Shown: piece after piece, positions 25,476 through 34,385 of the stretch | How positions within the stretch are numbered: position 1 is the stretch's first letter | Layout: every line of letters starts with the position of its first letter | Assembly: GCF_028867965.1 (NCBI RefSeq) | Contig: NZ_JAPQNT010000003.1 | Span: forward strand, 62,001 to 126,000 | Length of the DNA: 64,000 nt | Source: Flavobacterium sp. SUN046 | GTDB taxonomy: Bacteria; Bacteroidota; Bacteroidia; Flavobacteriales; Flavobacteriaceae | Direction of reading: 5' to 3' | Notes under the pieces: generated by a model | Database searches by the model: none | The model's input: the letters and a program-made list of their open reading frames with translations, nothing else | Told to the model about the DNA's origin: nothing | Position numbers and translations under genes: made by a program

Positions 25476-25483
25476 TATATTTG
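25476..25483 (+). promoter_or_regulatory. Putative -7 element for the PAS protein
   Basis: TATATTTG, exact match, 21 bases before the ATG at 25505. Its last three bases would be the TTG start of a longer frame, which argues for the ATG. Confidence 0.45.
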
Positions 25484-25504
25484 AAGCAAATTAGCACTAA
25501 AGTT

Positions 25505-26020
25505 ATGGAATTAAGAGAATATGAAACCACGCTAGCGAAACATTATAAAGAACAAAAAATCAAATCGTTACCTTTGATTTCTTGGGATTTTTATAGTATT
25601 TTTTTCAATCAAACAAGAGATTCATTTAGTGATTCTAATTTGTTGACTAAAATAATTTCTCAAAACAAAGCCGAAACTAATTGGTCATTCTCAGATGAAT
25701 TGCAACACAATACGGTAATTGTTGTAACAGATACTAATCTTGAAATAGTATTTGCTTCTAAAAACATGATTTTAATGAATGGTTATAAACCTGAAGAAGT
25801 TGTTGGAAAAACACCAAGAATGTTTCAAGGTGAATTAACAGATACAACTATTTCTAAAGAAATTGGATCAGCAATTAAAAATAAACAGCCTTTTGAGAAA
25901 ACGGTTATAAATTATTGCAAAGATGGTGCAATTTACAAATGCCATATTAAAGGATTTCCAATTTTTAATAAAGATGGTGAACTGACTAATTTTATAGCTT
26001 TTGAAAAAATTGCCGCTTAA
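25505..26020 (+). CDS. Single PAS-domain protein, LOV-like without photoactive Cys
   Basis: A 171-residue soluble protein. The first 60 residues are helical (MELREYETTLAKHYKEQ) and unassigned. The rest is one PAS domain (about 62-170): VIVVTDTNLEIVFASKNM, GYKPEEVVGKTPRMFQG, then NYCKDGAIYKCHIKGFPIFN. The GYKPEEVVGKTPRMFQ segment lines up with the LOV signature in which a Cys forms the flavin adduct; here the position is Pro, so blue-light adduct chemistry is not expected. No output domain is attached, so it probably acts through a partner. Start chosen at 25505 because a -7 element covers the upstream TTG. Confidence 0.8.
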   Translation: MELREYETTLAKHYKEQKIKSLPLISWDFYSIFFNQTRDSFSDSNLLTKIISQNKAETNWSFSDELQHNTVIVVTDTNLEIVFASKNMILMNGYKPEEVVGKTPRMFQGELTDTTISKEIGSAIKNKQPFEKTVINYCKDGAIYKCHIKGFPIFNKDGELTNFIAFEKIAA

Positions 26021-26097
26021 ACTTTAGCTCATTTTACCGTTTATTTATTTGAAGAAAATAAATTTGAAGAAATAAACAAATCATACAACCTTTTTTC

Positions 26098-26105
26098 TAC
26101 TTTTG
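26098..26105 (+). promoter_or_regulatory. Putative -7 element for the SGNH-MBOAT pair
   Basis: TACTTTTG, exact match, about 95 bases before the SGNH ATG. No clear -33. Confidence 0.4.
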
Positions 26106-26200
26106 CCGTGAAATTTACATTCAGTTAACACAATAAATTCTATTTATTTCTGTTACTCAGATTAGACCGTTTCGGCAAACATTTTATCCTTTAAAGTTCA

Positions 26201-27727
26201 ATGAACAATAGTAGAAAAGTCATTATCTTAATTTTAGTAGTTACTATTATTCAGTTGACATTATCTGTATTTTCTAAAGAATTTATAGACTATTATCCGT
26301 ATTTTAAAAATGTAAATTTACTTTCGGATATTCTTGTTAAAGAAAAATCTAAAAATACTTCTTCCAAAAAAAATAAAAAAGCAGGAATAACTGTAGTTGA
26401 TGGTGTTGTTGTAAATGATTTTGATGCTTTTGTAAAAAAAGGCACATTAATTCGTTTTAATGCGGATACTTTGCAACCTGCATTAACAAAATTTAATGAA
26501 AAACTTATCGCATTATCTGAAGGCAAAAATGTAAAAATTAGAATTGCATGGTTTGGAGATAGCCAAATAGAAGGTGATTTTATTACTCAAGATATTAGAG
26601 AAATGCTTCAAAACTATTTTGGCGAACAAAAAGGTGTTGGTTATGTTCCAATAACAAGTATTTCAGCCGATTTTAGAAAAACAGCAAAATTGGTAGCTAC
26701 CGGAACTGTTGAAGCCGATAATTTCAAAAAATCCAATTCTAATTCGCAACTTTTCTTCTCAGGATATTCTTTTTTTAGTGATGATTTAGATATTAATTTT
26801 AGTGATAATAGTCGTAAAAATCCAAATCAAGTTACTCAAAAATGGTTGCTTTATGGCAAAGGCGATTCTATTTCGGTAACTATTCAAGATTCTATCAGAA
26901 AATATCCAGCCAATAAAAACTTTAACCGAATTTTAGTAGGTAGTTCAACCTCAAGTAAAGCTAAATTATCGGTCGCGTCTAATAAAACTCCAATTTACGG
27001 TATTAGTTCTGAACCACAATCAGGAATTGTATTGGATAATTTTTCTTTTAGAGGAATTACCGGTGTTGAATTGAAGAAAGTAAACAGCGATTTATTAGCC
27101 GAAATCAACAAATCAGGATATTATGATTTAATTGTTTTTCAATATGGCGTAAATTTAATGTTCAAGCCTGATGATACCGATTATGAGTATTACTATCGCG
27201 CAATGCGACCAGTATTGAAGAAATTTAAAAACAACATGCCCAATACTGAGTTTTTATTATTTAGTTGTTCAGATAGAGCATTTAATTATGATGGCGAATG
27301 GAAAACCGCAGTTGGTATTGATTCATTAATTCATACCCAAGCAAGATTGGCTTATGATAATGATATTCCGTTTTATAATTTCTATAATTCAATTGGAGGA
27401 AAAGGAACAGTTGTAAAATGGGCAGATAGCACGCTTCAATTAGCTAATAAAGATTATATTCATTTTAATTTTAGAGGTGCTAAAGTGGCTGCCAAAATCA
27501 TTTTTAAAGCAATTATTCATGATTATGAGAAAGCTGTAAAATGGAAAAAAGAAAATAAACCATTTACTGAACCCAAACTAGTTACTCCAAAATTAAATGA
27601 GACTAAACCAGTAGTAAAAGAAGTAGTTATTCCTAAAACTACAACCGCTAAAAAGGATTCATCAAAATCTAGTGAACCTAAAGAAATAGTTCCAAACCAA
27701 GTCACTAAAAAAGTTGATTCTTTATGA
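26201..27727 (+). CDS. SGNH/GDSL-type hydrolase, membrane-anchored
   Basis: A 508-residue protein with one N-terminal membrane helix (RKVIILILVVTIIQLTLSVF) and a periplasmic SGNH fold. The serine motif is WFGDSQIEGD, and the Asp/His block is DYIHFNFRGA near the end. A Lys/Pro/Thr-rich tail follows (about 450-508). It overlaps the next gene, an MBOAT acyltransferase, by four bases (ATGA), so the two are translationally coupled. In such pairs the MBOAT protein moves an acetyl group across the membrane and the SGNH partner places it on a polysaccharide (AlgI/AlgX and PatA/PatB types). The acceptor glycan here is unknown. Confidence 0.85.
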   Translation: MNNSRKVIILILVVTIIQLTLSVFSKEFIDYYPYFKNVNLLSDILVKEKSKNTSSKKNKKAGITVVDGVVVNDFDAFVKKGTLIRFNADTLQPALTKFNEKLIALSEGKNVKIRIAWFGDSQIEGDFITQDIREMLQNYFGEQKGVGYVPITSISADFRKTAKLVATGTVEADNFKKSNSNSQLFFSGYSFFSDDLDINFSDNSRKNPNQVTQKWLLYGKGDSISVTIQDSIRKYPANKNFNRILVGSSTSSKAKLSVASNKTPIYGISSEPQSGIVLDNFSFRGITGVELKKVNSDLLAEINKSGYYDLIVFQYGVNLMFKPDDTDYEYYYRAMRPVLKKFKNNMPNTEFLLFSCSDRAFNYDGEWKTAVGIDSLIHTQARLAYDNDIPFYNFYNSIGGKGTVVKWADSTLQLANKDYIHFNFRGAKVAAKIIFKAIIHDYEKAVKWKKENKPFTEPKLVTPKLNETKPVVKEVVIPKTTTAKKDSSKSSEPKEIVPNQVTKKVDSL

Positions 27728-29202
27728 TAAATATTGATTGGAATAGTGTTCAAAATCAGCTTTTATATGATGCTCACAGTCCTTTATTGTTCAATAATGG
27801 TTTTTTTGTATATTTCTTAGTGGCATTTATTTTGTTTTATTATTTGTTCCGAAAAAATTACATGCATCGAGCAATTGTGTTGACCTTGTTTTCGTTGTAT
27901 TTTTTCTATAAAGCCAGCGGAAGTTTTGTTGGAATAGTAATTCTATCAGCATTTTTTAATTACGGTATTTCCAATTTGATTTTTAAAGCCAAAAAGAAAT
28001 CACTCAAACAATTCTTTCTTTTTTGGAGTGTTATTTTCAATCTCGGATTATTATTTTACTTCAAGTACACGAATTTTTTTATTGATTTAATTACCAATTT
28101 CACAACATTAAAATTTGATTTAATTCATATTTTATTGCCTATCGGAATTTCATTTTTTACTTTTGAAAATCTTAGTTACACTATTGATGTTTATCGTGGC
28201 GAAATTGAACCCGAAAAGAAAATTGTAAATTATTTATTGTTTTTATCGTTTTTTCCTAAATTGGTAATGGGTCCAATTGTTAGAGCGTCTGATTTTATTC
28301 CGCAATTAAAAAAAGAATATTTTGTTAGCGATTCTGACTTTTCAAGAGGATTTTACTTAATTGTAACCGGATTGATTAAGAAGTTAATTATCTCCGATTA
28401 TATATCGGTCAATTTAGTCAACTATGTTTTTGACGGTCCAAATTTGCATAACGGATTTGAGTGTTTGATAGCATTATACGGTTATGCAATTGTAATTTAT
28501 TGCGATTTTAGCGGTTACAGTGATGTTGCAATCGGAATTTCTAAATGGATGGGAATTACAATTCCTCCTAACTTTTTATCGCCTTATCAAAGTAAATCAG
28601 TGAGTGAATTTTGGCGAAGATGGCACATTTCGTTATCAAGTTGGCTTCGTGATTATCTTTATATTTCGATGGGTGGAAACCGAAAAGGAAAATTCAGAAC
28701 CAATTTAAACTTGTTTTTAACCATGTTAATTGGAGGTTTTTGGCATGGAGCTAGCTGGAATTTTATTATTTGGGGTGCACTACACGGAATAGGATTAGCA
28801 ATAAACAAACTTTGGACAACTCTTTTCGGGAAGTTTAGAATTTTGCCAAAAGCAATATCCAATTTTATTTTTGCTTTAATTACCTTTCACTTTGTATGTT
28901 TTTGTTGGATTTTCTTTAAAGCAAGTAACTTAGAAACGGCTATGCAATTCATTCATCAAATTGTGTATCAATTTACATTTGACGGTGCTTATGAATATTT
29001 TGAAAACTACAAATTTGTAATAATAATGATTTCTATCGGATTCTTAATTCACTTAATTCCAGATAGTTTTCCCGAAAAAATAATTGAAAAACAAAAACGT
29101 TTTCCGTTAGTTTATTATGTAGTTGTTATGATGCTTTTCATTGCTTTGTACTCATTTTTCAAAAGCGCAGAACCTGTAATGCCAATATATTTGCAGTTTT
29201 AA
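27724..29202 (+). CDS. MBOAT family O-acyltransferase (AlgI-like)
   Basis: Polytopic inner-membrane protein of 492 residues, about 10-12 helices. MBOAT signatures are clear: the YCDFSGYSDVAIG motif, SVSEFWRRWHISLSSWLRDY, and the catalytic-region GGFWHGASWNFIIWGALHG with His341 as the conserved active-site residue and His354 close by. The family member best known with this order of motifs is AlgI of alginate acetylation. Coupled to the upstream SGNH gene and facing another SGNH gene, it most likely supplies acetyl groups for O-acetylation of a cell-envelope polysaccharide; this role is inferred. Confidence 0.92.
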   Translation: MINIDWNSVQNQLLYDAHSPLLFNNGFFVYFLVAFILFYYLFRKNYMHRAIVLTLFSLYFFYKASGSFVGIVILSAFFNYGISNLIFKAKKKSLKQFFLFWSVIFNLGLLFYFKYTNFFIDLITNFTTLKFDLIHILLPIGISFFTFENLSYTIDVYRGEIEPEKKIVNYLLFLSFFPKLVMGPIVRASDFIPQLKKEYFVSDSDFSRGFYLIVTGLIKKLIISDYISVNLVNYVFDGPNLHNGFECLIALYGYAIVIYCDFSGYSDVAIGISKWMGITIPPNFLSPYQSKSVSEFWRRWHISLSSWLRDYLYISMGGNRKGKFRTNLNLFLTMLIGGFWHGASWNFIIWGALHGIGLAINKLWTTLFGKFRILPKAISNFIFALITFHFVCFCWIFFKASNLETAMQFIHQIVYQFTFDGAYEYFENYKFVIIMISIGFLIHLIPDSFPEKIIEKQKRFPLVYYVVVMMLFIALYSFFKSAEPVMPIYLQF

Positions 29203-29417
29203 AACTAAATAGAGTTGCAGAATTAAATTAAAATTTGTTGAAAATTATACATTAATTTTCTTAAGATTTAAAATAGCATAGTATGATATGTACGCTGTAA
29301 AATCTTGATGTAAGCTGTAAAATAAGAAACCTAAATGATTTAGAAAAAAGCCAATTTGTTTAATAAATGAAGACTTAATAGTGATATTTATAATAGGTTC
29401 ACTGTGAAAAACAAACC

Positions 29418-30650
29418 TTAATTTTTATTCAAAAAATCATTCCAAACTTTAACAAAAGCATTTACAAATAAATCACCTTGAAGTACATAACCTTCTTTAG
29501 AAAAATGCACCAAATCACCACTGCGTAAAAGTTGCGTAGCTTTCCAAATTTTCGCACCTTCTGAACCACGACTTGCATTAAATAAATCCCAACAAACAAC
29601 ATTATTCTCGTTAGAAAACTGAATTAAAGCATCGGTAATAATCTCTAAAGATTGATTGGGTCTTAATTTTTTAAAGTAAGAAACAGGCGGAGTGGTTAAA
29701 ATTATACAAGCATTTGGCGAAATTAATCGCAGTTTATTAACCATTACATTTACACCATCTAGAAAATCTTCAGCTTTTAAATTTGGATCTTGCGCTTCAT
29801 TAGTACCCAACGAAATGATGTAACAATCAGCGTTCAAATTTTTAAGTTGTTTCCAGAATTTTGATGTTTTATTGTAATCAGAATATTTTGCACCATTGGC
29901 ACCAATACTATGATAAATTACTCCAGAAGTTTCTTTTTTCTCTAATGAAGCACCATAAAATTGAATTGTATCTGTAGTTGGAAAAGACAATTTGAATCCT
30001 GAAGATGGGTATTTTAAACTAAATTCAGCATAGTTAGGAGCAATTTGATAACAGATGTTTTCAGTTTGATTATCGTTGTATTCAAAAGCCAATTCAGAAA
30101 TGTTGCCGTCCATAAATAACCGCACTTTATCAAAACTATCTTTAGTACCGTTTATATTACGAAGTTCTAAATTAAATTCAGGATTTACACTTTGTGATTC
30201 GATACCAAAAGCTGAAATTCCACAGGAAATTAGTGTGTCAACTCGTGCTATACGATTGTTTTTCCAGCTACTTTTTGAACTAGAATTTATATCAAAAGGC
30301 GCATTAGTTTTAGCTACTTGATACGGAAAAACCAAACCTCTACCAGCGTTTCCAAAGTAATTTTGCAATTCATTTCTAATTACCGAAGTTTCAATATCAG
30401 CTTGAATATGAGAATCACCAATGTGAACAAATACAGCACTTTCTTTGCTAAAATGTTTTATTTTATACAATTTTGCTAAAAGAGAATTCATTGAATTGGT
30501 ATTAATAAAAACATTTCTAGAATAATCTGCTTTGAGTGATGCGGCAGTATCGGTTGCTTTAATGTTCCAATTTTCCATTTGTTGCGCACTTAGTTGCACC
30601 GCCAAAAGCAATGTAAAAGTAAATGCAAAAAGTGTTTTTTTAGAAAACAT
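29418..30650 (-). CDS. Secreted SGNH/GDSL-type hydrolase
   Basis: About 410 residues. The ATG at 30650 gives a clean signal peptide (MFSKKTLFAFTFTLLLAVQLSAQQ); a longer frame from 30737 would place 29 odd residues in front and cover the -7 element. The SGNH blocks are FVHIGDSHIQAD (Ser), SLGTNEAQDP (Asn block III) and DLVHFSKEGYVLQG (Asp and His). It faces the SGNH-MBOAT pair end to end. It has a related fold but low similarity to the other SGNH protein, so it may deacetylate or acetylate the same glycan. Substrate unknown. Confidence 0.85.
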   Translation of the reverse strand: MFSKKTLFAFTFTLLLAVQLSAQQMENWNIKATDTAASLKADYSRNVFINTNSMNSLLAKLYKIKHFSKESAVFVHIGDSHIQADIETSVIRNELQNYFGNAGRGLVFPYQVAKTNAPFDINSSSKSSWKNNRIARVDTLISCGISAFGIESQSVNPEFNLELRNINGTKDSFDKVRLFMDGNISELAFEYNDNQTENICYQIAPNYAEFSLKYPSSGFKLSFPTTDTIQFYGASLEKKETSGVIYHSIGANGAKYSDYNKTSKFWKQLKNLNADCYIISLGTNEAQDPNLKAEDFLDGVNVMVNKLRLISPNACIILTTPPVSYFKKLRPNQSLEIITDALIQFSNENNVVCWDLFNASRGSEGAKIWKATQLLRSGDLVHFSKEGYVLQGDLFVNAFVKVWNDFLNKN

Positions 30651-30715
30651 TAAAAGTGTTTTTTTATTTATCAAACAAAGATTAGGCCTTTTTAGACCAA
30701 TTTTATTAAGGATTG

Positions 30716-30723
30716 CAAAGATA
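30716..30723 (-). promoter_or_regulatory. Putative -7 element for the secreted SGNH gene
   Basis: On the minus strand TATCTTTG, exact match, 65 bases before the ATG. Confidence 0.45.
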
Positions 30724-30749
30724 GTTTTTTCATACAATTTAAACTAAAC

Positions 30750-30781
30750 AAAAAAGCCATCCTATGTAACGGATGGCTTTG
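30750..30781 (-). terminator. Terminator after the Bax inhibitor-1 gene
   Basis: Stem AAAGCCATCC / GGATGGCTTT, eight-base loop, with the T run on the minus strand. Confidence 0.8.
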
Positions 30782-30799
30782 AAATATATTTTATAAAAA

Positions 30800-31486
30800 T
30801 TATTTTCTGCTCATCAAAATTCTTAAAATATACCAAAACAACAACATTACCGATGCAAATAACTGCAAAGCAGCGCCAACGTATTGCTCAGTTCCAAATT
30901 GATTTTTAATTTGATTTGTTTGATAAAGAATACTTGCCGAAGCCAAAACTACCATTCCTACAGAAAACCATAATCCGAGATTAAATCCAAAAATTGCACC
31001 AACAACAATAGTTCCTAACGAAACAAATCCGCCAATAATAATTGCAGTTCTTAAAAAAGAGAAATCTGTTTTGGTAAAGAAAACAACCGCTGTTAATCCG
31101 GTAAACATAAATAGAGTTATAACTGCTGCTTGGGTAATCATTTCACCACCAGAATAGGCTGCTGCAATATAAATCATTGGTAAAAATATTACGGCTTCAA
31201 GAATTACATATAACCCTAACCCAAGATATTGCTTCTCTCTTGAAGGATTAAAAGCTAGGTTGTTAGACAAGGTACTTCCAAGCCAAAATAATCCAATAAT
31301 AAACAGCCATATAAACTTACCACTAAACATCCATAAAATTACTTCTGCAGGCACTGTTTTTAATAAGACAGCTTCTAGTAAAATAAATGCTAATATAGCA
31401 ATTGCTACATGCTGGTAAGTTTTTTTATAAAATGCTCCTCTTTCAACATCGGTTGCATTTGAAACTAAAACGTTTTGATTATCCAT
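30800..31486 (-). CDS. Bax inhibitor-1/YccA family membrane protein
   Basis: Inner-membrane protein of 228 residues with seven hydrophobic helices. The order of helices and the C-terminal motif (ASASILYQTNQIKNQFGTEQYVGAALQLFASVMLLF) match the BI-1/YccA (UPF0005/TMBIM) family, where paired Asp residues act as a pH sensor for calcium leak in BsYetJ; here the Tyr-Gln-Thr-Asn stretch replaces the usual first Asp-Thr, so that property may not apply. Its own -7 element (31509-31516) and terminator make it a single-gene unit. Confidence 0.88.
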   Translation of the reverse strand: MDNQNVLVSNATDVERGAFYKKTYQHVAIAILAFILLEAVLLKTVPAEVILWMFSGKFIWLFIIGLFWLGSTLSNNLAFNPSREKQYLGLGLYVILEAVIFLPMIYIAAAYSGGEMITQAAVITLFMFTGLTAVVFFTKTDFSFLRTAIIIGGFVSLGTIVVGAIFGFNLGLWFSVGMVVLASASILYQTNQIKNQFGTEQYVGAALQLFASVMLLFWYILRILMSRK

Positions 31487-31508
31487 AATAATTTAATTTT
31501 TTGTTCAT

Positions 31509-31516
31509 CAAATATA
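31509..31516 (-). promoter_or_regulatory. Putative -7 element for the Bax inhibitor-1 gene
   Basis: Minus-strand TATATTTG, exact match, 22 bases before the ATG; a T-rich run ending in TTG lies 16 bases upstream. Confidence 0.45.
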
Positions 31517-31533
31517 CTTTTTCTTTTGAAATC

Positions 31534-31578
31534 AAAAAAGGATTACTAAAATATTTAACTATTTTAGTAATCCTTTAA
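31534..31578 (-). terminator. Terminator after pyk
   Basis: A perfect 17-base stem AAAGGATTACTAAAATA with its complement, loop of six, T run on the minus strand. Confidence 0.88.
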
Positions 31579-31597
31579 ATTTATTATAAAGAAATAA

Positions 31598-33028
31598 TTA
31601 TTCTATTTCAGAAATTCTCAACGTATTCACCATTCCTTTATCAACTACAGGCATTGCGGCAAGATTAATAAGAATGTCACCTTTTTTAACATAACCATTT
31701 TCTTTAGCAATTACATTAATGTCTTCAACGGTATCATCAGTACTTACAAATTTATCATAGAAAAATGCGTTCACACCCCAAAGCAAATTCAATTGCGTTA
31801 AAATTCTTCTATTAGAAGTGTAAACCAAAATATGTGCCGATGGTCGCCATGCTGAAATTTGAAAAGCAGTATAACCACTATTTGTCAAAGTTGAAATAGC
31901 TTTTGCTTTAATATCATTCGCCATTGTTGCTGCGTGATAACAAATCGATTTTGTAATAAAACGTTTAGTTCTTACGTGAGGCGGATTTTGTGGAACAGTA
32001 ATTAGCGGAGAATCTTCAACAGCTTCGATAATTTGAGTCATTTTTTCAATAACTTGAACTGGATAATTTCCAACAGACGTTTCTCCAGAAAGCATTACTG
32101 CGTCAGCACCATCCATTACTGAATTGGCAACGTCATTTACTTCGGCACGAGTTGGTGTTAAGCTAGTAATCATCGTTTCCATCATTTGTGTTGCCACAAT
32201 TACAGGAATACGAGCTGTTTTAGCTCTGTGAATTAATTTCTTTTGAATTAACGGAACTTCGTGTGCTGGAATTTCAACTCCAAGATCACCACGAGCAACC
32301 ATTAATCCGTCGCAAAACGCAACAATTTTATCAATGTTTTCAACCGCTTCTGGTTTTTCAATTTTAGCTACTATCGGAATTTTATGATCAGAATGTTTTG
32401 CAATTAATTCTTGCAATTCAATTAAATCTTCAGGCGTTCTAACGAAAGAAAGTGCTATCCAATCTACATCTTGCTCAATAGCAAATAGTGCATCTTTAAT
32501 GTCTTTAGTTGTTAGTGCAGGAAGCGAAACTTTAGTATTAGGTAAGTTTACACCTTTTTTAGATTTCAATGGTCCACCTTGAATTACTTTACAAACCACT
32601 TCTGTAGTTCCGTTAGTTTCAATGGCTTCAAACATTAATTTTCCATCGTCAAGTAATATTTTTTCGCCTGGTTTTACATCTCTAGGAAACTCTTTATAGT
32701 TCATGTAAACACGTTCTTTAGTTCCAGGAACGTCTTCGGCAGTTTGAAATGTAATAATATCTCCAGGATTTACAACAACATCTTCTTTCATTACACCTAC
32801 GCGTAATTTTGGACCTTGTAAATCAGCTAGAATTGCAGTAGTATAACCATTTTCGTGGTTCAATTCTCTGATAATGTCGATTCTCTCTTTTACATCGGCA
32901 TAATCAGCATGAGAAAAATTGATTCGGAATACATTCACTCCAGCATCAATCATGTCTTTAATTACTTCTTTAGAACTACAAGCTGGACCCAGTGTGGCTA
33001 CAATTTTAGTCTTTTTTCTTGTTGACAT
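31598..33028 (-). CDS. pyk: Pyruvate kinase
   Basis: Glycolytic enzyme producing pyruvate and ATP from PEP and ADP; 476 residues, normal. The N-terminus MSTRKKTKIVATLGPACSSK leads into the TIM barrel, with FRINFSHADY, the catalytic-Lys segment IPIVAKIEKPEAVENID and GDLGVEIPAHEVPL. The B domain (about 70-165) and the C-terminal allosteric domain (about 345-476) are present. It is the last gene of the acpP-fabF-rnc-IPExxxVDY-pyk series, only 5 bases after its neighbour, and ends at a strong terminator. Confidence 0.97.
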   Translation of the reverse strand: MSTRKKTKIVATLGPACSSKEVIKDMIDAGVNVFRINFSHADYADVKERIDIIRELNHENGYTTAILADLQGPKLRVGVMKEDVVVNPGDIITFQTAEDVPGTKERVYMNYKEFPRDVKPGEKILLDDGKLMFEAIETNGTTEVVCKVIQGGPLKSKKGVNLPNTKVSLPALTTKDIKDALFAIEQDVDWIALSFVRTPEDLIELQELIAKHSDHKIPIVAKIEKPEAVENIDKIVAFCDGLMVARGDLGVEIPAHEVPLIQKKLIHRAKTARIPVIVATQMMETMITSLTPTRAEVNDVANSVMDGADAVMLSGETSVGNYPVQVIEKMTQIIEAVEDSPLITVPQNPPHVRTKRFITKSICYHAATMANDIKAKAISTLTNSGYTAFQISAWRPSAHILVYTSNRRILTQLNLLWGVNAFFYDKFVSTDDTVEDINVIAKENGYVKKGDILINLAAMPVVDKGMVNTLRISEIE

Positions 33029-33033
33029 TTTTA

Positions 33034-33522
33034 TTAAAAAATTAAATTATTTTTCGATTTTATTTTATTTTTATCAACATTGTACGTCATTGATACATTG
33101 TCAATTTTGCTTATTTTTGAAACTATCTCAAGAATGTTGATTTCGTTTTTTGCATTTTCTATTTTCAAAAAAAAATCCACTTTTTTATATTCAGGCAATA
33201 AATAAGCTGCCGATGAAAATGTGTTTTTTGTATTTGAAAATAGATCTTCAGAAGCACTCTTTTCTACTCCTTCAATTTCATTTTTATTTTGAACTAAATC
33301 CCAATTAATGAATTTCTCTTCATCACTAAAAGAAAATCTAGCAAAAGAAGTCGTTCCTTCTTTAACTTTAGATTGAATATCAAGTCCATTTTTAGATAAA
33401 CGAATTTCAAGATTGCGATTTAAAAAGTAGGCTAAACGATAATCTTCTAGTGAAGTATGAATAGCGATTATATGATAATCTTCTTCTTCAAACTCTTCAA
33501 TATACAATTTGTGAACAGCCAT
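33034..33522 (-). CDS. IPExxxVDY family protein
   Basis: A 162-residue soluble protein of a family restricted to bacteroidetes. The naming motif is seen as LLPEYKKVDFFLKI near residues 107-120. Other recognisable parts are DYRLAYFLNRNLEIRL near the start and FINWDLVQN in the middle. No catalytic residues can be named. The conserved place between rnc and pyk, and the 5-base gap to pyk, show cotranscription, but the function is unknown. Confidence 0.85.
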   Translation of the reverse strand: MAVHKLYIEEFEEEDYHIIAIHTSLEDYRLAYFLNRNLEIRLSKNGLDIQSKVKEGTTSFARFSFSDEEKFINWDLVQNKNEIEGVEKSASEDLFSNTKNTFSSAAYLLPEYKKVDFFLKIENAKNEINILEIVSKISKIDNVSMTYNVDKNKIKSKNNLIF

Positions 33523-33635
33523 TTCTTGACAAAATAAGTTGTAAATATAGTGTTTCTATTCTTTCGATTTACTCAACTCAGATTACATTAACGTTATTTT
33601 ATAAACGAAAACGTTGTAGTTTTTGAGAATTTCAA

Positions 33636-34379
33636 TTATTTTTTGTTAATTTTTTCTTGAAATGCAAAATAGGCTCGCTTTGCTGCTATTTCTTCTGCCT
33701 TCTTTTTAGAAGTAGCTCTAGATTTAGCAATTACTTTATCATCAATGCTCAATTTTACTCCAAAATACTTCTGACCATCATTTCCATTATCATCAAAAAT
33801 ATCAAAGAAAAATTGTTTTTTTTCTTTTTGACACCATTCAATAACTAAGCTTTTATAACTAATTACTTTGCCTTCTAGTTTAGCAATATCAACATAAGGA
33901 ATGATTACTTTTTTTCGTATAAAATCTTCACAACCAATGTAGCCTTTATCTAAAAAAATCGCGCCAACTAAAGCCTCAAAGATATTGCCATGAATGTTTT
34001 CGCCAAAATGTGAAGAAGGCACTTTACTTTCAACATAATCTATAAGGTTTAAATCTCGTCCCAATTCATTAAGGTGCTCTCTACTTACAATTTTAGAACG
34101 CATTTTAGTTAAATAACCTTCGTCTCCAAGCGGAGCTTCTTTATATAAATATGCCGCAATTACCGAGCTTAGCATTGAATCACCAAGAAATTCTAAACGT
34201 TCATAATTTAAAGGATTTCCATCAACATCAGTTTTATTAGAAGAGCGATGTGTAAATGCTTTTTCATAATATTTGATGTTGATTGGTTTAAAACCTGTAA
34301 TTTTTTGAACAGCAACAAAAAAATTCCCGCCTTCGATTGGACGGGAATTTTTAGAAAATATTTTTTTTAGAATTCGCAT
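33636..34379 (-). CDS. rnc: Ribonuclease III
   Basis: Double-strand-specific endoribonuclease, 247 residues. The catalytic domain (about 20-165) carries the signature YERLEFLGDSMLSSVIAAYL with its conserved Glu and Asp, and the second acidic site GNIFEALVGAIFLDKG. A double-stranded-RNA-binding domain occupies about 175-242 (YKSLVIEWCQKEKKQ through KKKAEEIAAKRAYFAFQ). The N-terminal 20 residues are basic. The gene starts 6 bases after fabF ends, which indicates an operon. Confidence 0.95.
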   Translation of the reverse strand: MRILKKIFSKNSRPIEGGNFFVAVQKITGFKPINIKYYEKAFTHRSSNKTDVDGNPLNYERLEFLGDSMLSSVIAAYLYKEAPLGDEGYLTKMRSKIVSREHLNELGRDLNLIDYVESKVPSSHFGENIHGNIFEALVGAIFLDKGYIGCEDFIRKKVIIPYVDIAKLEGKVISYKSLVIEWCQKEKKQFFFDIFDDNGNDGQKYFGVKLSIDDKVIAKSRATSKKKAEEIAAKRAYFAFQEKINKK

Positions 34380-34385
34380 GAAAAA

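Noticed and set aside
25505..26020. Blue-light LOV photoreceptor
   Set aside because: The adduct-forming Cys is replaced by Pro.
29203..29417. Small gene or RNA between the MBOAT and SGNH genes
   Set aside because: Only AT-rich sequence with a short GCTGTAAAAT repeat; no promoter-terminator pair or frame supports a gene.
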